A stretch of DNA of 64,000 nucleotides from Streptomyces sp. NRRL F-5122 (GCF_001507435.1 NZ_LMWH01000059.1:1-64000); one strand, 5' to 3'; counted from the first letter of the stretch, positions 17,074-27,466 are shown. The notes: generated by a model from the letters alone, not told the origin. Numbers and translations are program-made.

Positions 17074-17358
17074 GTGACGGACGCCGTGGGCTCCATCGAC
17101 ATGCCTGACGCCCAGGATGAGGTGCAGGAGCCGAAGAAGACCCGCAAGGGTGGCAAGCGAGCCAAGAAGGGCCCGCTCAAGCGCCTTGCCCTCTTCTACC
17201 GCCAGATCGTTGCGGAACTCCGCAAGGTGGTCTGGCCGACGCGGAACCAGCTGACGACGTACACCACTGTGGTGATCGTTTTCGTCGTCATCATGATCGC
17301 CCTGGTGACCGTGATTGACTATGGGCTCAACCACGCGGCCAAGTACGTATTCGGCTGA
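17074..17358 (+). CDS. secE: Preprotein translocase subunit SecE
   Basis: A 94-residue subunit of the SecYEG channel. A charged, Lys-rich N-terminal half ([13 protein letters not shown]) is followed by the conserved cytoplasmic amphipathic region [19 protein letters not shown] and a single membrane helix ([22 protein letters not shown]). This one-helix form is the usual one in actinobacteria. The GTG start has GAGGA upstream. nusG follows after 80 bp containing a hairpin. Confidence 0.97.
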   Translation: MTDAVGSIDMPDAQDEVQEPKKTRKGGKRAKKGPLKRLALFYRQIVAELRKVVWPTRNQLTTYTTVVIVFVVIMIALVTVIDYGLNHAAKYVFG

Positions 17359-17365
17359 GCCGCGA

Positions 17366-17401
17366 GCGAAGGGCGCCGAGGTATCCGGCGTCCCCTTTCG
17401 C
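17366..17401 (+). other. Hairpin between secE and nusG
   Basis: GCGAAGGGCGCCG and CGGCG-TCCCC-TTTCGC pair imperfectly around a 7-base loop, eight bases after the secE stop. It could act as a partial terminator or a processing site that sets secE/nusG stoichiometry. Confidence 0.5.
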
Positions 17402-17438
17402 ATGTTCTACCCCTATGTATCCAGGAAGAAGCAGCCAC

Positions 17439-18248
17439 GTGTCTGACCCGAACCTGAACGACGCCATCGAGCCGGACGAGTCCGTGGATGACGAGCTCGA
17501 CATCGTCGAGGGCGCGGACGAGGTGGACGAGTTCCAGGCTGCGGAAGCCGAGGCGGGCGAGCCGGCCGAGACGGCCGCCGTGCACGTCGTGGAGGAGGAC
17601 GAGGTCGCCGGCGAGGAGGAGGCCGCGCCCGTCGACCCCGTCGAGGCCCTGCGCGAGGAGCTGCGCAGCCTGCCCGGCGAGTGGTACGTGATCCACACGT
17701 ACGCCGGCTACGAGAACCGTGTGAAGACCAACCTCGAGCAGCGCGCCGTGTCGCTGAACGTCGAGGACTACATCTTCCAGGCCGAGGTGCCGCAGGAAGA
17801 GGTCGTCCAGATCAAGAACGGCGACCGCAAGACCATCCGTCAGAACAAGCTCCCCGGCTATGTGCTGGTGCGCATGGATCTGACCAACGAGTCCTGGGGC
17901 GTCGTCCGCAACACCCCCGGTGTCACCGGCTTCGTGGGCAACGCCTACGACCCCTACCCTCTGACCCTGGACGAGATCGTCAAAATGCTCGCCCCGGAGG
18001 CCGAGGAGAAGGCCGCCCGCGAGGCCGCAGAGGCCGAGGGCAAGCCGGCGCCGCAGCGCAAGGTCGAGGTCCAGGTGCTGGACTTCGAGGTCGGCGACTC
18101 GGTCACCGTCACCGACGGCCCGTTCGCCACGCTGCAGGCGACCATCAACGAGATCAACGCCGACTCCAAGAAGGTCAAGGGCCTCGTGGAGATCTTCGGC
18201 CGCGAGACCCCGGTCGAGCTGAGCTTCGACCAGATCCAGAAGAACTGA
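17439..18248 (+). CDS. nusG: Transcription termination/antitermination factor NusG
   Basis: A 269-residue transcription elongation factor that binds the RNA polymerase clamp and links it to Rho or ribosomes. The first ~75 residues form an acidic, low-complexity extension rich in Glu, Asp, Ala and Val, absent from E. coli NusG. The NGN domain begins near [23 protein letters not shown], and the KOW domain is at the end ([22 protein letters not shown]...VELSFDQIQ). A further acidic insert ([19 protein letters not shown]) separates the domains. The GTG start with AGGAAG upstream was preferred over ATG 17415. Confidence 0.96.
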   Translation: MSDPNLNDAIEPDESVDDELDIVEGADEVDEFQAAEAEAGEPAETAAVHVVEEDEVAGEEEAAPVDPVEALREELRSLPGEWYVIHTYAGYENRVKTNLEQRAVSLNVEDYIFQAEVPQEEVVQIKNGDRKTIRQNKLPGYVLVRMDLTNESWGVVRNTPGVTGFVGNAYDPYPLTLDEIVKMLAPEAEEKAAREAAEAEGKPAPQRKVEVQVLDFEVGDSVTVTDGPFATLQATINEINADSKKVKGLVEIFGRETPVELSFDQIQKN

Positions 18249-18261
18249 GCAGACGCTCATC

Positions 18262-18309
18262 CGAGAGAGCCCCCGACCAGCGGTTTCCCGTTGGTCGGGG
18301 GCTCTCTCG
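18262..18309 (+). terminator. Strong terminator after nusG
   Basis: An 18-bp perfect stem (18262-18279 with 18292-18309) and 12-base loop, 13 bp past the stop. It separates secE-nusG from rplK-rplA. Confidence 0.88.
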
Positions 18310-18405
18310 CATACCCGGTGCGGCCGTGGTGGCGTCGGCATGCGACGTGGGCAACGGCGCCCGGCGGCCGGAGCGGCCCGCCGCGCATGAGAGACTTGTG
18401 TCGAC

Positions 18406-18433
18406 CCCGCCCGAAGGACCACCTTCCGGCGGG
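18406..18433 (+). other. Second stable hairpin upstream of rplK
   Basis: CCCGCC-C-GAAGG pairs with CCTTC-C-GGCGGG (12 positions, one C-C mismatch) around an ACCA loop. It lies between the nusG terminator and the T5-tailed hairpin at 18446-18488, in a stretch without a gene. Confidence 0.55.
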
Positions 18434-18445
18434 CCAGCCACCGGC

Positions 18446-18488
18446 CAGGTCAGACGGCTGCACAGCCCGTCTGACCTGCTCGGTTTTT
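18446..18488 (+). terminator. T-tailed terminator just upstream of the rplK promoter
   Basis: CAGGTCAGACGG and CCGTCTGACCTG pair, extended inward by GCTG/CAGC with one bulge, and TTTTT follows at 18484-18488. It is a canonical intrinsic terminator, placed 100 bp before rplK with no gene in front of it. Confidence 0.75.
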
Positions 18489-18514
18489 GGCCGCACAGGG
18501 ATTCCCGCTAGGGT
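18487..18514 (+). promoter_or_regulatory. Candidate rplK promoter
   Basis: TTGGCC (18487-18492), a 16-bp spacer, and TAGGGT (18509-18514). The -35 begins in the T-tract of the preceding terminator. Transcription from about 18521 would give a 65-base leader. Confidence 0.5.
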
Positions 18515-18587
18515 TGTGCGGTTGCCTTCGGGCTGTCTTGCCCTTGGGCACTAGGAAATCGAAACGGAAAACGGGAGAGGACCCGGA

Positions 18588-19022
18588 ATGCCTCCCAAGA
18601 AGAAGAAGGTCACGGGGCTCATCAAGCTCCAGATCCAGGCCGGCGCGGCCAACCCGGCTCCGCCGGTCGGCCCGGCGCTGGGTCAGCACGGCGTCAACAT
18701 CATGGAGTTCTGCAAGGCCTACAACGCCGCGACCGAGTCGCAGCGCGGTTGGGTCATCCCGGTGGAGATCACGGTCTACGAGGACCGTTCCTTCACCTTC
18801 ATCACCAAGACCCCGCCGGCCGCCAAGATGATCCTCAAGGCCGCGGGCGTGGACAAGGGCTCCGGCGAGCCGCACAAGACCAAGGTCGCCAAGATCACCG
18901 AGGCGCAGGTCCGCGAGATCGCCCAGACCAAGATGCCCGACCTCAACGCCAATGACCTGGACGCCGCCTCGAAGATCATCGCGGGCACCGCGCGTTCCAT
19001 GGGCATCACGGTCGAGGGCTGA
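18588..19022 (+). CDS. rplK: Ribosomal protein L11
   Basis: A 144-residue protein of the GTPase-associated centre of the large subunit that binds 23S rRNA with the L10-L12 stalk and is the thiostrepton/RelA-relevant component. Landmarks: [41 protein letters not shown] (a shorter form, [11 protein letters not shown], is the diagnostic core), [13 protein letters not shown], and the ending ARSMGI. GGGAGAGG precedes the ATG. Length is normal. Confidence 0.98.
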
Positions 19023-19117
19023 ACCCCACCTTCGCAGAACCATGCGGCTGACGGCCGCACGTGGCAGGGCCTGCTCGGCCCGTACCACGACTCCTTTCAG
19101 AACACACAGGAGCAGTT

Positions 19118-19843
19118 GTGAGCAAGCGCAGCAAGGCTCTCCGCGCTGCGGACGCCAAGGTCGACCGGGACAAGCTCTACGCCCCGCTCGAGGCCGTCCG
19201 TCTCGCCAAGGAGACCTCCACGACCAAGTTCGACGGCACCGTCGAGGTCGCCTTCCGTCTGGGTGTCGACCCGCGCAAGGCCGACCAGATGGTCCGTGGC
19301 ACCGTGAACCTCCCGCACGGCACCGGTAAGACCGCCCGGGTCCTGGTCTTCGCGACCGGTGACCGTGCCGAGGCCGCTCGTGCCGCGGGCGCCGACATCG
19401 TCGGCGCCGACGAGCTGATCGACGAGGTGTCGAAGGGGCGTCTGGACTTCGACGCCGTCGTCGCCACCCCGGACCTCATGGGCAAGGTCGGCCGCCTCGG
19501 CCGCGTGCTCGGTCCCCGTGGTCTGATGCCGAACCCCAAGACCGGCACCGTGACCCCGGACGTGACGAAGGCCGTCACCGACATCAAGGGCGGCAAGATC
19601 GAGTTCCGCGTCGACAAGCACTCGAACCTGCACTTCATCATCGGCAAGGTGTCCTTCGACGACTCCAAGCTGGTGGAGAACTACGGTGCGGCTCTGGACG
19701 AGATCCTTCGTCTGAAGCCGTCCGCCGCCAAGGGTCGCTACATCAAGAAGGCCGCCATCGCCACGACGATGGGCCCCGGCGTTCCGGTCGACCCGAACCG
19801 CACCCGCAACCTCCTCACCGAGGAGGACCCGGCCGCCGTCTGA
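19118..19843 (+). CDS. rplA: Ribosomal protein L1
   Basis: A 241-residue L1-stalk protein that binds 23S rRNA and takes part in E-site tRNA release. In many bacteria it also represses its own operon by binding the mRNA leader. The hallmark region [21 protein letters not shown] is intact, followed by [11 protein letters not shown]. The GTG start has CAGGAG six bases upstream; the longer frame to 19061 is not needed. It is cotranscribed with rplK (95-bp gap) and followed by a strong terminator. Confidence 0.98.
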   Translation: MSKRSKALRAADAKVDRDKLYAPLEAVRLAKETSTTKFDGTVEVAFRLGVDPRKADQMVRGTVNLPHGTGKTARVLVFATGDRAEAARAAGADIVGADELIDEVSKGRLDFDAVVATPDLMGKVGRLGRVLGPRGLMPNPKTGTVTPDVTKAVTDIKGGKIEFRVDKHSNLHFIIGKVSFDDSKLVENYGAALDEILRLKPSAAKGRYIKKAAIATTMGPGVPVDPNRTRNLLTEEDPAAV

Positions 19844-19874
19844 CACCGACGGCAGCCGCGGTCACGCGCAGCTG

Positions 19875-19919
19875 ACGGCCGGCCCCGCACCCTTCCGGGT
19901 GCGGGGCCGGCCGTGTTTT
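19875..19919 (+). terminator. Terminator after rplKA
   Basis: An 18-bp perfect GC-rich stem (19875-19892 with 19897-19914), TTCC tetraloop, then GTTTT. One of the clearest terminators in the window. Confidence 0.92.
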
Positions 19920-20081
19920 CCGGCCGTGTCCCGGGGCGCTCGCAACGGCTCCGCGCGGTCGGTGCGCTGCCTCGACGTACCTGTGTGCGACACCGGGCAC
20001 ATGCCGTTCCGCCTCAGATGCGTGCCGTTCCTCCCGACTCGGAGTTAGCGTGATGATCACGGAGCGCACAAGGGGGGACGG

Positions 20082-20951
20082 ATGAGGGACCGGATCGTGC
20101 GGCGCGGGATCCTTCCGATCGCGGTGGCCGCCGCGCTGGCCGCCGTCGCGGCGTGCAGCCCCTCCGGCGACGACTCCTCCAAGAGGGCCGCAGTGCCCTC
20201 GGGGGGACGTGCGGACCCCCGCTCGGCGTCGGCCCTGCACGCCGTGGAGCGGGCCACCGTCAGGGCCGGCTCCGCACGGATAGAGTCCACGACGGTCATG
20301 GGCGGGATGCTCTCGCTGCACACGGACGGCGCCCTCGGCTGGGCCGGCCGATCCGTCGGCACCCTTCGCATCACCTACACCGACGGCCAGCTCGCCGACA
20401 CCATGCGCAAGCTGAACAGCGCCTCCATGGAGGCCCGGTTGCTGCCGGACGCCTACTACGCGAAGGTCGGCACCTCGTTCGCCCGGCGCCTGGACGGCCG
20501 GCACTGGATCAGATATGCCTACGACGACCTCGCGGCCCTCCCGGGAGGCACCGGGACGCAGCTGACGGACCAGCTGCGCAACACCGCTCCGCTCCAGCCG
20601 GTCCGCCTCCTGCTCGCCTCGGGGAACCTGCGCAGGGCAGGCGAGGAGACGGTGCGCGGTCGGCGCACCACCCGCTACACGGGCACGATCATCACCGCCG
20701 CCCTCACCGGCGCCGCCACCGCCGACCTCAAGGAGCGGCTGGAACAGGCCGGGGTCACCACGGAGACCGTGGACATCTGGGTCGACGACCACGACCTGCT
20801 GGTGAAGAAGGCCGAGCGCGGGGAGCTGACGACGGGGCGGATGTCCTCCACCGCGTACTACCGCGACTACGGAGTGCGGGTCGCGGCCGAAAGGCCACCC
20901 GTCGCGGACACCGCCGATTTCAAGGACCTGCTGAGCGAGCAGACTCCGTGA
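20082..20951 (+). CDS. Predicted secreted lipoprotein (LppX/LolA-like plan)
   Basis: A 289-residue exported protein. It has a basic start (MRDRIVRRG), a hydrophobic stretch and a lipobox VAAC with the lipidated Cys at 25, followed by a Ser/Asp-rich linker. The mature part has repeated beta-strand character, with blocks AYYAKVGTSFARRLDGRHWIRY, RTTRYTGTI and DIWVDDHDLLVKKAERGE. This resembles actinobacterial LppX/LolA-fold lipoproteins that bind lipids or other hydrophobic ligands. The plan is shared with the next gene, so the pair looks like an old duplication. It sits between rplKA and rplJL; any ribosomal link is unlikely. GGGGGGAC precedes the ATG. Confidence 0.8.
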   Translation: MRDRIVRRGILPIAVAAALAAVAACSPSGDDSSKRAAVPSGGRADPRSASALHAVERATVRAGSARIESTTVMGGMLSLHTDGALGWAGRSVGTLRITYTDGQLADTMRKLNSASMEARLLPDAYYAKVGTSFARRLDGRHWIRYAYDDLAALPGGTGTQLTDQLRNTAPLQPVRLLLASGNLRRAGEETVRGRRTTRYTGTIITAALTGAATADLKERLEQAGVTTETVDIWVDDHDLLVKKAERGELTTGRMSSTAYYRDYGVRVAAERPPVADTADFKDLLSEQTP

Positions 20952-21062
20952 CGTGTGTAGGTCACACGCGTCATCCGGAAATCGCGAGCCACAGGCGTTC
21001 CGGCCGGGTTACGCTCACGGTCTTGCTATGGATCGACAGTATGTTCCCTGGGGGGATTCTTG

Positions 21063-21926
21063 ATGATTGCTGTGCGTGGCGCGATGGGGCGCGGCGCGGC
21101 GGGCGCGGCGCTCGCGGCGCTGGTCCTGGGCGGTGGAACGGTCGCCTGTTCGAAGGGTGGTGCGGAGGAGTCCCCGCGGATGACGCCCGCCGCCGCCGTG
21201 GCCGAGGCCGCGAAGAACGCCGAGCAGATCACATCCATGCACTACCGGATGACCGGCACGGTCCCGGGTGAGGGCAAGGTCAGCGGCGAGGCCCGGATGA
21301 GCCTGAAGCCGCTCGCCATGGCCATGAAGATGACGGTCGCGGGCCAGGACACCGACGGGCCGGTCGAGATCCGCCTTGTCGACCAGGTGATGTACGTCGG
21401 TGGTGGCGCCGCGGCCGCCAAGGAGCTGAACGGCAAGAGCTGGCTCAAGTTCGATCTGTCCGCGCTGGGGATGGACAAGGAGCTCGGCGCCGACCAGCTC
21501 GGCGCCGGGCAGGCCGATCGGAACCCGGCCCAGGAGTCCACGTTCCTCACCGACTCCAAGCGGGTGACGAAGGTCGGCACCGAGACCGTCGGCGGCGTGA
21601 AGACCACGCACTACAAGGGCGAGGTCTCGGTCGACGAGATGCGTGCGGCCCTGAAGAAGCAGCACCTGGACAAGACCACCCTCGACCGGCGCGAGAAGAG
21701 CATCGACGCGTACGAGAAGATGGGCGCCGGCGCGATCAGCATGGACATGTGGATCGACGGCAGCAACCACACCAAGCAGTTCCGGATGCGCAGCGACACC
21801 GACAAGGGCCCTCTGGACACGACCATCACCTTCCTCGACTTCAACAAGCCGGTGACGGTGACGGCTCCGCCCGCCAAGGACACGTTCTCGTTCGCCGACG
21901 CGATGAAGGACGCCCAGCAGGGCTGA
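21063..21926 (+). CDS. Predicted secreted lipoprotein, LppX_LprAFG-like
   Basis: A 287-residue lipoprotein with Cys29 in the lipobox GTVAC after a short hydrophobic signal. The mature domain ([40 protein letters not shown] summarised as alternating strands; then [56 protein letters not shown]) matches the actinobacterial family with a hydrophobic-ligand-binding half-barrel. A TTG directly before the ATG is an alternative start; a G-run at 21050-21055 serves either. It is separated from the previous lipoprotein gene by 111 bp. Confidence 0.85.
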   Translation: MIAVRGAMGRGAAGAALAALVLGGGTVACSKGGAEESPRMTPAAAVAEAAKNAEQITSMHYRMTGTVPGEGKVSGEARMSLKPLAMAMKMTVAGQDTDGPVEIRLVDQVMYVGGGAAAAKELNGKSWLKFDLSALGMDKELGADQLGAGQADRNPAQESTFLTDSKRVTKVGTETVGGVKTTHYKGEVSVDEMRAALKKQHLDKTTLDRREKSIDAYEKMGAGAISMDMWIDGSNHTKQFRMRSDTDKGPLDTTITFLDFNKPVTVTAPPAKDTFSFADAMKDAQQG

Positions 21927-21934
21927 GCCCGCAG

Positions 21935-21974
21935 GGGAACGGATTTGCTTGACAGCGATCCGTTCCCTTAGTCT
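21935..21974 (+). promoter_or_regulatory. Inverted repeat overlapping the rplJ promoter
   Basis: GGGAACGGAT (21935-21944) and ATCCGTTCCC (21958-21967) are a perfect 10-bp inverted repeat eight bases after the lipoprotein stop. Inside it lies a promoter: TTGCTT (21945-21950), 18 bp, TAGTCT (21969-21974); TTGACA at 21949 is an alternative -35 with only 14 bp spacing. The repeat may terminate the lipoprotein transcript while the same DNA starts the rplJ transcript. The resulting ~230-base leader up to rplJ is where L10-L12 autoregulation would be expected. Confidence 0.6.
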
Positions 21975-22210
21975 TCCTGTCGAAGCCAAAGACCGCTGGT
22001 CGTCGCTGTGCACTCGCAAGAGGGTGCGGTGACCGAAGGATCCGCTGAATTGCGGACGGCCCGCGCAGGTGACAGTGGAAGAACTCCCGGAGTATGTGCG
22101 TGCACCGCGCGTACAGCCGGTCGAGTCCGCCCCGTGCGCCTGCGCCGGGGCGTTCGTTTTGTCCAGCCCCTTCCGAGCGGTCCCATCACCCGGAAGGAGG
22201 CCGACGCTCT

Positions 22211-22741
22211 ATGGCAAGGCCCGACAAGGCTGCCGCGGTGGCCGAGCTCGCGGAGCAGTTCCGCAGCTCGAACGCCGCCGTGCTGACCGAGTACCGGGGT
22301 CTCACCGTGGCGCAGCTCAAGACGCTGCGCCGGTCGCTCGGTGAGAACGCCCAGTACGCCGTGGTGAAGAACACGCTGACCAAGATTGCGGCCAACGAGG
22401 CCGGGATCACGACGCTCGACGACCTGTTCAACGGTCCGACGGCGGTCGCCTTCGTCACCGGTGACCCGGTGGAGTCGGCGAAGGGTCTTCGTGACTTTGC
22501 CAAGGACAACCCGAACCTCGTCATCAAGGGCGGTGTCCTTGACGGCAAGGCGCTGTCAGCCGACGAGATCAAGAAGCTTGCGGACCTCGAGTCCCGCGAG
22601 GTTCTGCTCGCCAAGCTGGCGGGTGCCTTCAAGGGCAAGCAGACCCAGGCTGCTCAGGTCTTCCAGGCGCTCCCGTCGAAGCTCGTCCGCACCGTGGACG
22701 CTCTTCGCGCCAAGCAGGCCGAGCAGGGCGGTGCCGAGTAA
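22211..22741 (+). CDS. rplJ: Ribosomal protein L10
   Basis: A 176-residue stalk base protein that anchors L12 dimers to 23S rRNA and recruits translation GTPases. Landmarks: [43 protein letters not shown] near the start (YRGLTVAQ is diagnostic), then [11 protein letters not shown], and a C-terminal helix for L12 binding ending in [17 protein letters not shown] lies ten bases upstream of the ATG; the longer in-frame opening from 22094 has no ribosome binding site. Confidence 0.98.
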   Translation: MARPDKAAAVAELAEQFRSSNAAVLTEYRGLTVAQLKTLRRSLGENAQYAVVKNTLTKIAANEAGITTLDDLFNGPTAVAFVTGDPVESAKGLRDFAKDNPNLVIKGGVLDGKALSADEIKKLADLESREVLLAKLAGAFKGKQTQAAQVFQALPSKLVRTVDALRAKQAEQGGAE

Positions 22742-22852
22742 TTCGGCTCGCGACATGACCGCCGCCTGAGGCGACGGTCGTAGCGGGCCGAACGTACGCC
22801 CGCCAGACATGTACATCCGGCACCAGCCGAATCAATGGAAGGATCGCCCATC

Positions 22853-23236
22853 ATGGCGAAGCTCAGCCAGGAAGACCTGCTCGCGCAGTTCGAGGAGATG
22901 ACCCTCATCGAGCTCTCCGAGTTCGTGAAGGCGTTCGAGGAGAAGTTCGACGTCACCGCCGCCGCCGCGGTCGCCGTCGCGGGCCCGGCCGGCCCGGCCG
23001 CCGCCGTCGAGACCGAGGAGGAGAAGGACGAGTTCGACGTCATCCTCACCGGTGCCGGCGACAAGAAGATCCAGGTCATCAAGGTCGTGCGCGAGCTGAC
23101 CTCCCTCGGCCTGAAGGAGGCCAAGGACCTGGTGGACGGCGCCCCGAAGCCCGTCCTGGAGAAGGTCGCGAAGGACGCCGCCGAGAAGGCCGCCGAGTCC
23201 CTCAAGGGCGCCGGCGCCTCCGTCGAGGTCAAGTAA
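22853..23236 (+). CDS. rplL: Ribosomal protein L7/L12
   Basis: A 127-residue stalk protein present in several copies per ribosome that contacts EF-Tu and EF-G. It shows the N-terminal dimerisation helices ([17 protein letters not shown]), the Ala/Pro/Gly hinge ([12 protein letters not shown]), and the C-terminal factor-binding domain with [24 protein letters not shown], whose core IKVVRELT is diagnostic. The 111-bp gap after rplJ is wider than is usual for this pair. GGAAGGAT precedes the ATG. Confidence 0.98.
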   Translation: MAKLSQEDLLAQFEEMTLIELSEFVKAFEEKFDVTAAAAVAVAGPAGPAAAVETEEEKDEFDVILTGAGDKKIQVIKVVRELTSLGLKEAKDLVDGAPKPVLEKVAKDAAEKAAESLKGAGASVEVK

Positions 23237-23284
23237 CACCTCCTCGGGTCCGCACCGGACTCACGGGCCCGCACAGGGCTCACT

Positions 23285-23319
23285 GGGCCGTACGGGGCTT
23301 CCGCCTCGTACGGCCCTTT
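23285..23319 (+). terminator. Terminator/attenuator after rplL
   Basis: A 13-bp stem with one mismatch (23285-23297 with 23304-23316), a 6-base loop, then TTT. In many bacteria an attenuator here lets only part of transcription continue into rpoBC. Confidence 0.78.
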
Positions 23320-23755
23320 CGCGTACGCGGGACACGGTTCACTCGAACAGCGCAGACGGCCTTCCGGGGGCCCGATCGCTGCTCACCCGGGAGGCTGTAA
23401 CGCGGACGCACCGAAGGGCGATCATCCATCCGGGTGGTCGCTCTTCGCCGTTCCCGGGGGACCGGCGGCGGCTGCCTTGCGACCGCCGCCGCGGGGAGTA
23501 TGGTGATCTTCGTCGTGCCTCCCGAGGGCCCCGGTGACAGGTTGCAAGTGACGATGGCAGCACCCGGTTTGAGCAAGGGGGGCCTTGACGAACTGCACGC
23601 AGCGCGCAATTCTCAGGACGCGTCGTCACAACGATCCGAATCCGAGGCATGGATCGACGACGAAGAGGGCAGTATCGATGTGCATCGAGGGCGTGGCTTC
23701 CCGCAGGTGTTGAGGGACAACGAGGGCCTCCATCGTGAGCGCTGAAAACTCGCAC

Positions 23756-23784
23756 TGGACATCAGTGTGCCAAGTGGCTACACT
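23756..23784 (+). promoter_or_regulatory. rpoB promoter
   Basis: TGGACA (23756-23761), a 17-bp spacer, and TACACT (23779-23784). Transcription from about 23791 gives a ~155-base leader before rpoB. The rest of the 700-bp rplL-rpoB gap shows no gene with Streptomyces-like codon use. Confidence 0.72.
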
Positions 23785-23946
23785 GACCCTTTGCGCTGCC
23801 TGTTAGCTGTCTCCTGCCCGTCACCAGGAGCACGCCCCTTGCCCGAGCACAACGATCAGAAGTCTCTGACCTGAGACTTTCCATCTCTGTGCCTGGCGGG
23901 GACCGGGACGCGCGTAGTGAGTCCGAGCCCTCGGAAGGACCCCCTC

Positions 23947-26900
23947 TTGGCCGCCTCGCGCACTGCCTCGACCGCGAATATGAACAACGGCGCCAGCACC
24001 GCCCCGCTGCGCATCTCCTTTGCAAAGATCAAGGAGCCCCTCGAGGTTCCGAACCTTCTCGCGCTGCAAACCGAGAGCTTCGACTGGCTGCTCGGCAACG
24101 ACGCGTGGAAGGCTCGCGTCGAGGAGGCTCTGGAGTCCGGTCAGGACGTCCCCACCAAGTCCGGTCTCGAGGAGATCTTCGAGGAGATCTCCCCGATCGA
24201 GGACTTCTCCGGGTCGATGTCGCTGACGTTCCGCGACCACCGCTTCGAGCCGCCGAAGAACTCCATCGACGAGTGCAAGGAGCGCGACTTCACGTTCGCC
24301 GCGCCCCTCTTCGTCACGGCCGAGTTCACCAACAACGAGACCGGTGAGATCAAGTCCCAGACGGTCTTCATGGGCGACTTCCCGCTCATGACGAACAAGG
24401 GCACCTTCGTCATCAACGGCACCGAGCGTGTCGTGGTGTCGCAGCTGGTCCGTTCGCCCGGTGTCTACTTCGACTCCACCATCGACAAGACGTCCGACAA
24501 GGACATCTTCTCGGCCAAGATCATCCCGTCCCGGGGTGCCTGGCTGGAGATGGAGATCGACAAGCGCGACATGGTCGGTGTCCGCATCGACCGCAAGCGC
24601 AAGCAGTCCGTGACCGTTCTCCTGAAGGCGCTCGGCTGGACCACCGAGCAGATCCTCGAGGAGTTCGGCGAGTACGAGTCCATGCGCGCCACCCTGGAGA
24701 AGGACCACACCCAGGGCCAGGACGACGCGCTGCTCGACATCTACCGCAAGCTGCGTCCGGGCGAGCCCCCCACGCGTGAGGCCGCACAGACGCTCCTGGA
24801 GAACCTGTACTTCAACCCGAAGCGCTACGACCTGGCCAAGGTCGGCCGCTACAAGGTCAACAAGAAGCTGGGTGCGGACGCTCCGCTCGACGCGGGCATC
24901 CTGACCGTCGAGGACGTCATCTCGACGATCAAGTACCTGGTCAAGCTGCACGCGGGCGAGACCGAGACGGTCGGCGACTCCGGCGAGACGATCGTCGTCG
25001 AGACGGACGACATCGACCACTTCGGCAACCGCCGCCTGCGCAGCGTCGGCGAGCTCATCCAGAACCAGGTCCGCACGGGTCTGGCCCGTATGGAGCGCGT
25101 CGTGCGCGAGCGCATGACCACGCAGGACGTCGAGGCGATCACGCCGCAGACCCTGATCAACATCCGGCCGGTCGTCGCCTCCATCAAGGAGTTCTTCGGC
25201 ACCAGCCAGCTGTCCCAGTTCATGGACCAGAACAACCCGCTGTCCGGGCTGACGCACAAGCGTCGTCTGTCCGCGCTCGGCCCGGGTGGTCTCTCCCGTG
25301 AGCGGGCCGGCTTCGAGGTCCGTGACGTGCACCCCTCGCACTACGGCCGTATGTGCCCGATCGAGACGCCTGAAGGCCCGAACATCGGTCTGATCGGCTC
25401 GCTCGCCTCCTACGGCCGGGTCAACGCGTTCGGCTTCGTCGAGACCCCGTACCGCAAGGTGAACGAAGGCCAGGTCACCGACGAGGTCGACTACCTGACC
25501 GCCGACGAGGAGGACCGCTTCGTCATCGCGCAGGCCAACGCCACGCTGACGGACGAGCTCCGCTTCGCCGAGAACCGGGTGCTGGTCCGCCGCCGCGGCG
25601 GTGAGGTCGACTACGTCAGCCCCGAGGACGTGGACTACATGGACGTCTCGCCGCGCCAGATGGTGTCGGTCGCGACCGCCATGATCCCGTTCCTCGAGCA
25701 CGACGACGCCAACCGTGCCCTCATGGGCGCGAACATGATGCGGCAGGCCGTGCCGCTGATCAAGTCCGAGTCCCCGCTCGTCGGCACCGGCATGGAGTAC
25801 CGCTCCGCGGTCGACGCCGGCGACGTGGTCAAGGCCGAGAAGGACGGTGTGGTCCAGGAGGTCTCCGCGGACTACATCACCACCGCCAACGACGACGGCA
25901 CGTACATCACGTACCGCCTGGCCAAGTTCTCCCGGTCCAACCAGGGCACCTCGGTCAACCAGAAGGTCATCGTCAACGAGGGCGACCGCATCATCGTCGG
26001 CCAGGTGCTGGCCGACGGTCCGGCCACCCAGAACGGCGAGATGGCCCTCGGCAAGAACCTGCTCGTGGCGTTCATGCCGTGGGAGGGTCACAACTACGAG
26101 GACGCGATCATTCTGTCGCAGCGCCTCGTGCAGGACGACGTCCTCTCCTCGATCCACATCGAGGAGCACGAGGTCGACGCCCGTGACACCAAGCTCGGCC
26201 CCGAGGAGATCACCCGGGACATCCCGAACGTCTCCGAGGAGGTCCTCGCGGACCTGGACGAGCGCGGCATCATCCGTATCGGTGCCGAGGTCATCGCCGG
26301 TGACATCCTCGTCGGTAAGGTCACGCCCAAGGGTGAGACCGAGCTGACCCCCGAGGAGCGTCTGCTGCGCGCGATCTTCGGCGAGAAGGCCCGTGAGGTC
26401 CGTGACACCTCGCTGAAGGTGCCGCACGGTGAGACCGGCAAGGTCATCGGCGTGCGCGTCTTCGACCGCGAGGAGGGCGACGAGCTGCCGCCGGGCGTGA
26501 ACCAGCTGGTCCGCGTCTACGTGGCCCAGAAGCGCAAGATCACCGACGGTGACAAGCTCGCCGGCCGCCACGGCAACAAGGGTGTCATCTCCAAGATCCT
26601 GCCGATCGAGGACATGCCGTTCCTGGAGGACGGCACCCCGGTCGACATCATCCTGAACCCGCTGGGTGTGCCGTCCCGAATGAATCCGGGACAGGTCCTG
26701 GAGATCCACCTCGGCTGGCTCGCCAGCCGCGGCTGGGACGTGTCCGGACTGGCCGAAGAGTGGGCCCAGCGCCTGCAGGCCATCGGCGCCGACCAGGTCG
26801 ACCCGCGCACCAACGTCGCGACCCCGGTCTTCGACGGTGCCCGCGAGGACGAGCTGGCGGGTCTGCTGCAGCACACCATCCCGAACCGTGACGGGGACCG

Positions 26901-27432
26901 CCTGGTCCTCCCGACCGGTAAGGCGCGGCTGTTCGACGGCCGCTCCGGTGAGCCGTTCCCGGACCCGATCTCGGTCGGCTACATGTACATCCTGAAGCTG
27001 CACCACCTGGTCGACGACAAGCTGCACGCCCGTTCGACCGGTCCGTACTCGATGATCACCCAGCAGCCGCTGGGTGGTAAGGCCCAGTTCGGTGGCCAGC
27101 GCTTCGGCGAGATGGAGGTGTGGGCCCTCGAGGCCTACGGCGCCGCCTACGCCCTCCAGGAGCTGCTGACCATCAAGTCCGACGACGTCACCGGCCGCGT
27201 GAAGGTCTACGAGGCCATCGTCAAGGGCGAGAACATCCCCGAGCCCGGCATCCCCGAGTCCTTCAAGGTGCTCATCAAGGAGATGCAGTCCCTGTGCCTG
27301 AACGTGGAGGTGCTGTCCAGCGACGGTATGTCCATCGAGATGCGTGACACCGACGAGGACGTCTTCCGCGCTGCGGAGGAGCTCGGCATCGACCTGTCCC
27401 GGCGCGAGCCGAGCAGCGTCGAAGAGGTCTGA
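23947..27432 (+). CDS. rpoB: RNA polymerase beta subunit
   Basis: A 1161-residue beta subunit forming one side of the active-site cleft. The TTG start was chosen because GGAAGGA lies seven bases upstream, and the resulting protein (after Met, [24 protein letters not shown]) has the length known for Streptomyces RpoB. The rifampicin region around residues 418-445 reads [20 protein letters not shown] and [11 protein letters not shown], with wild-type residues at the classical resistance positions (Asp, His, Ser). [18 protein letters not shown] and [24 protein letters not shown] are the late conserved blocks. It is cotranscribed with rpoC. Confidence 0.99.
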   Translation: MAASRTASTANMNNGASTAPLRISFAKIKEPLEVPNLLALQTESFDWLLGNDAWKARVEEALESGQDVPTKSGLEEIFEEISPIEDFSGSMSLTFRDHRFEPPKNSIDECKERDFTFAAPLFVTAEFTNNETGEIKSQTVFMGDFPLMTNKGTFVINGTERVVVSQLVRSPGVYFDSTIDKTSDKDIFSAKIIPSRGAWLEMEIDKRDMVGVRIDRKRKQSVTVLLKALGWTTEQILEEFGEYESMRATLEKDHTQGQDDALLDIYRKLRPGEPPTREAAQTLLENLYFNPKRYDLAKVGRYKVNKKLGADAPLDAGILTVEDVISTIKYLVKLHAGETETVGDSGETIVVETDDIDHFGNRRLRSVGELIQNQVRTGLARMERVVRERMTTQDVEAITPQTLINIRPVVASIKEFFGTSQLSQFMDQNNPLSGLTHKRRLSALGPGGLSRERAGFEVRDVHPSHYGRMCPIETPEGPNIGLIGSLASYGRVNAFGFVETPYRKVNEGQVTDEVDYLTADEEDRFVIAQANATLTDELRFAENRVLVRRRGGEVDYVSPEDVDYMDVSPRQMVSVATAMIPFLEHDDANRALMGANMMRQAVPLIKSESPLVGTGMEYRSAVDAGDVVKAEKDGVVQEVSADYITTANDDGTYITYRLAKFSRSNQGTSVNQKVIVNEGDRIIVGQVLADGPATQNGEMALGKNLLVAFMPWEGHNYEDAIILSQRLVQDDVLSSIHIEEHEVDARDTKLGPEEITRDIPNVSEEVLADLDERGIIRIGAEVIAGDILVGKVTPKGETELTPEERLLRAIFGEKAREVRDTSLKVPHGETGKVIGVRVFDREEGDELPPGVNQLVRVYVAQKRKITDGDKLAGRHGNKGVISKILPIEDMPFLEDGTPVDIILNPLGVPSRMNPGQVLEIHLGWLASRGWDVSGLAEEWAQRLQAIGADQVDPRTNVATPVFDGAREDELAGLLQHTIPNRDGDRLVLPTGKARLFDGRSGEPFPDPISVGYMYILKLHHLVDDKLHARSTGPYSMITQQPLGGKAQFGGQRFGEMEVWALEAYGAAYALQELLTIKSDDVTGRVKVYEAIVKGENIPEPGIPESFKVLIKEMQSLCLNVEVLSSDGMSIEMRDTDEDVFRAAEELGIDLSRREPSSVEEV

Positions 27433-27441
27433 CGGGAGTCC

Positions 27442-27466
27442 GGCGGGTCTGATCACCGGACCCGCC
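27442..27466 (+). other. Hairpin between rpoB and rpoC
   Basis: GGCGGGTC and GACCCGCC flank a 9-base loop ten bases after the rpoB stop. It may be a processing or stability element rather than a terminator, since rpoC lacks an obvious own promoter. Confidence 0.5.

Noticed and set aside
23434..23745. 103-codon open frame between rplL and rpoB
   Set aside because: Its third-position base use is unlike the neighbouring genes, it has no ribosome binding site, and it crosses a region expected to hold rpoB control signals.
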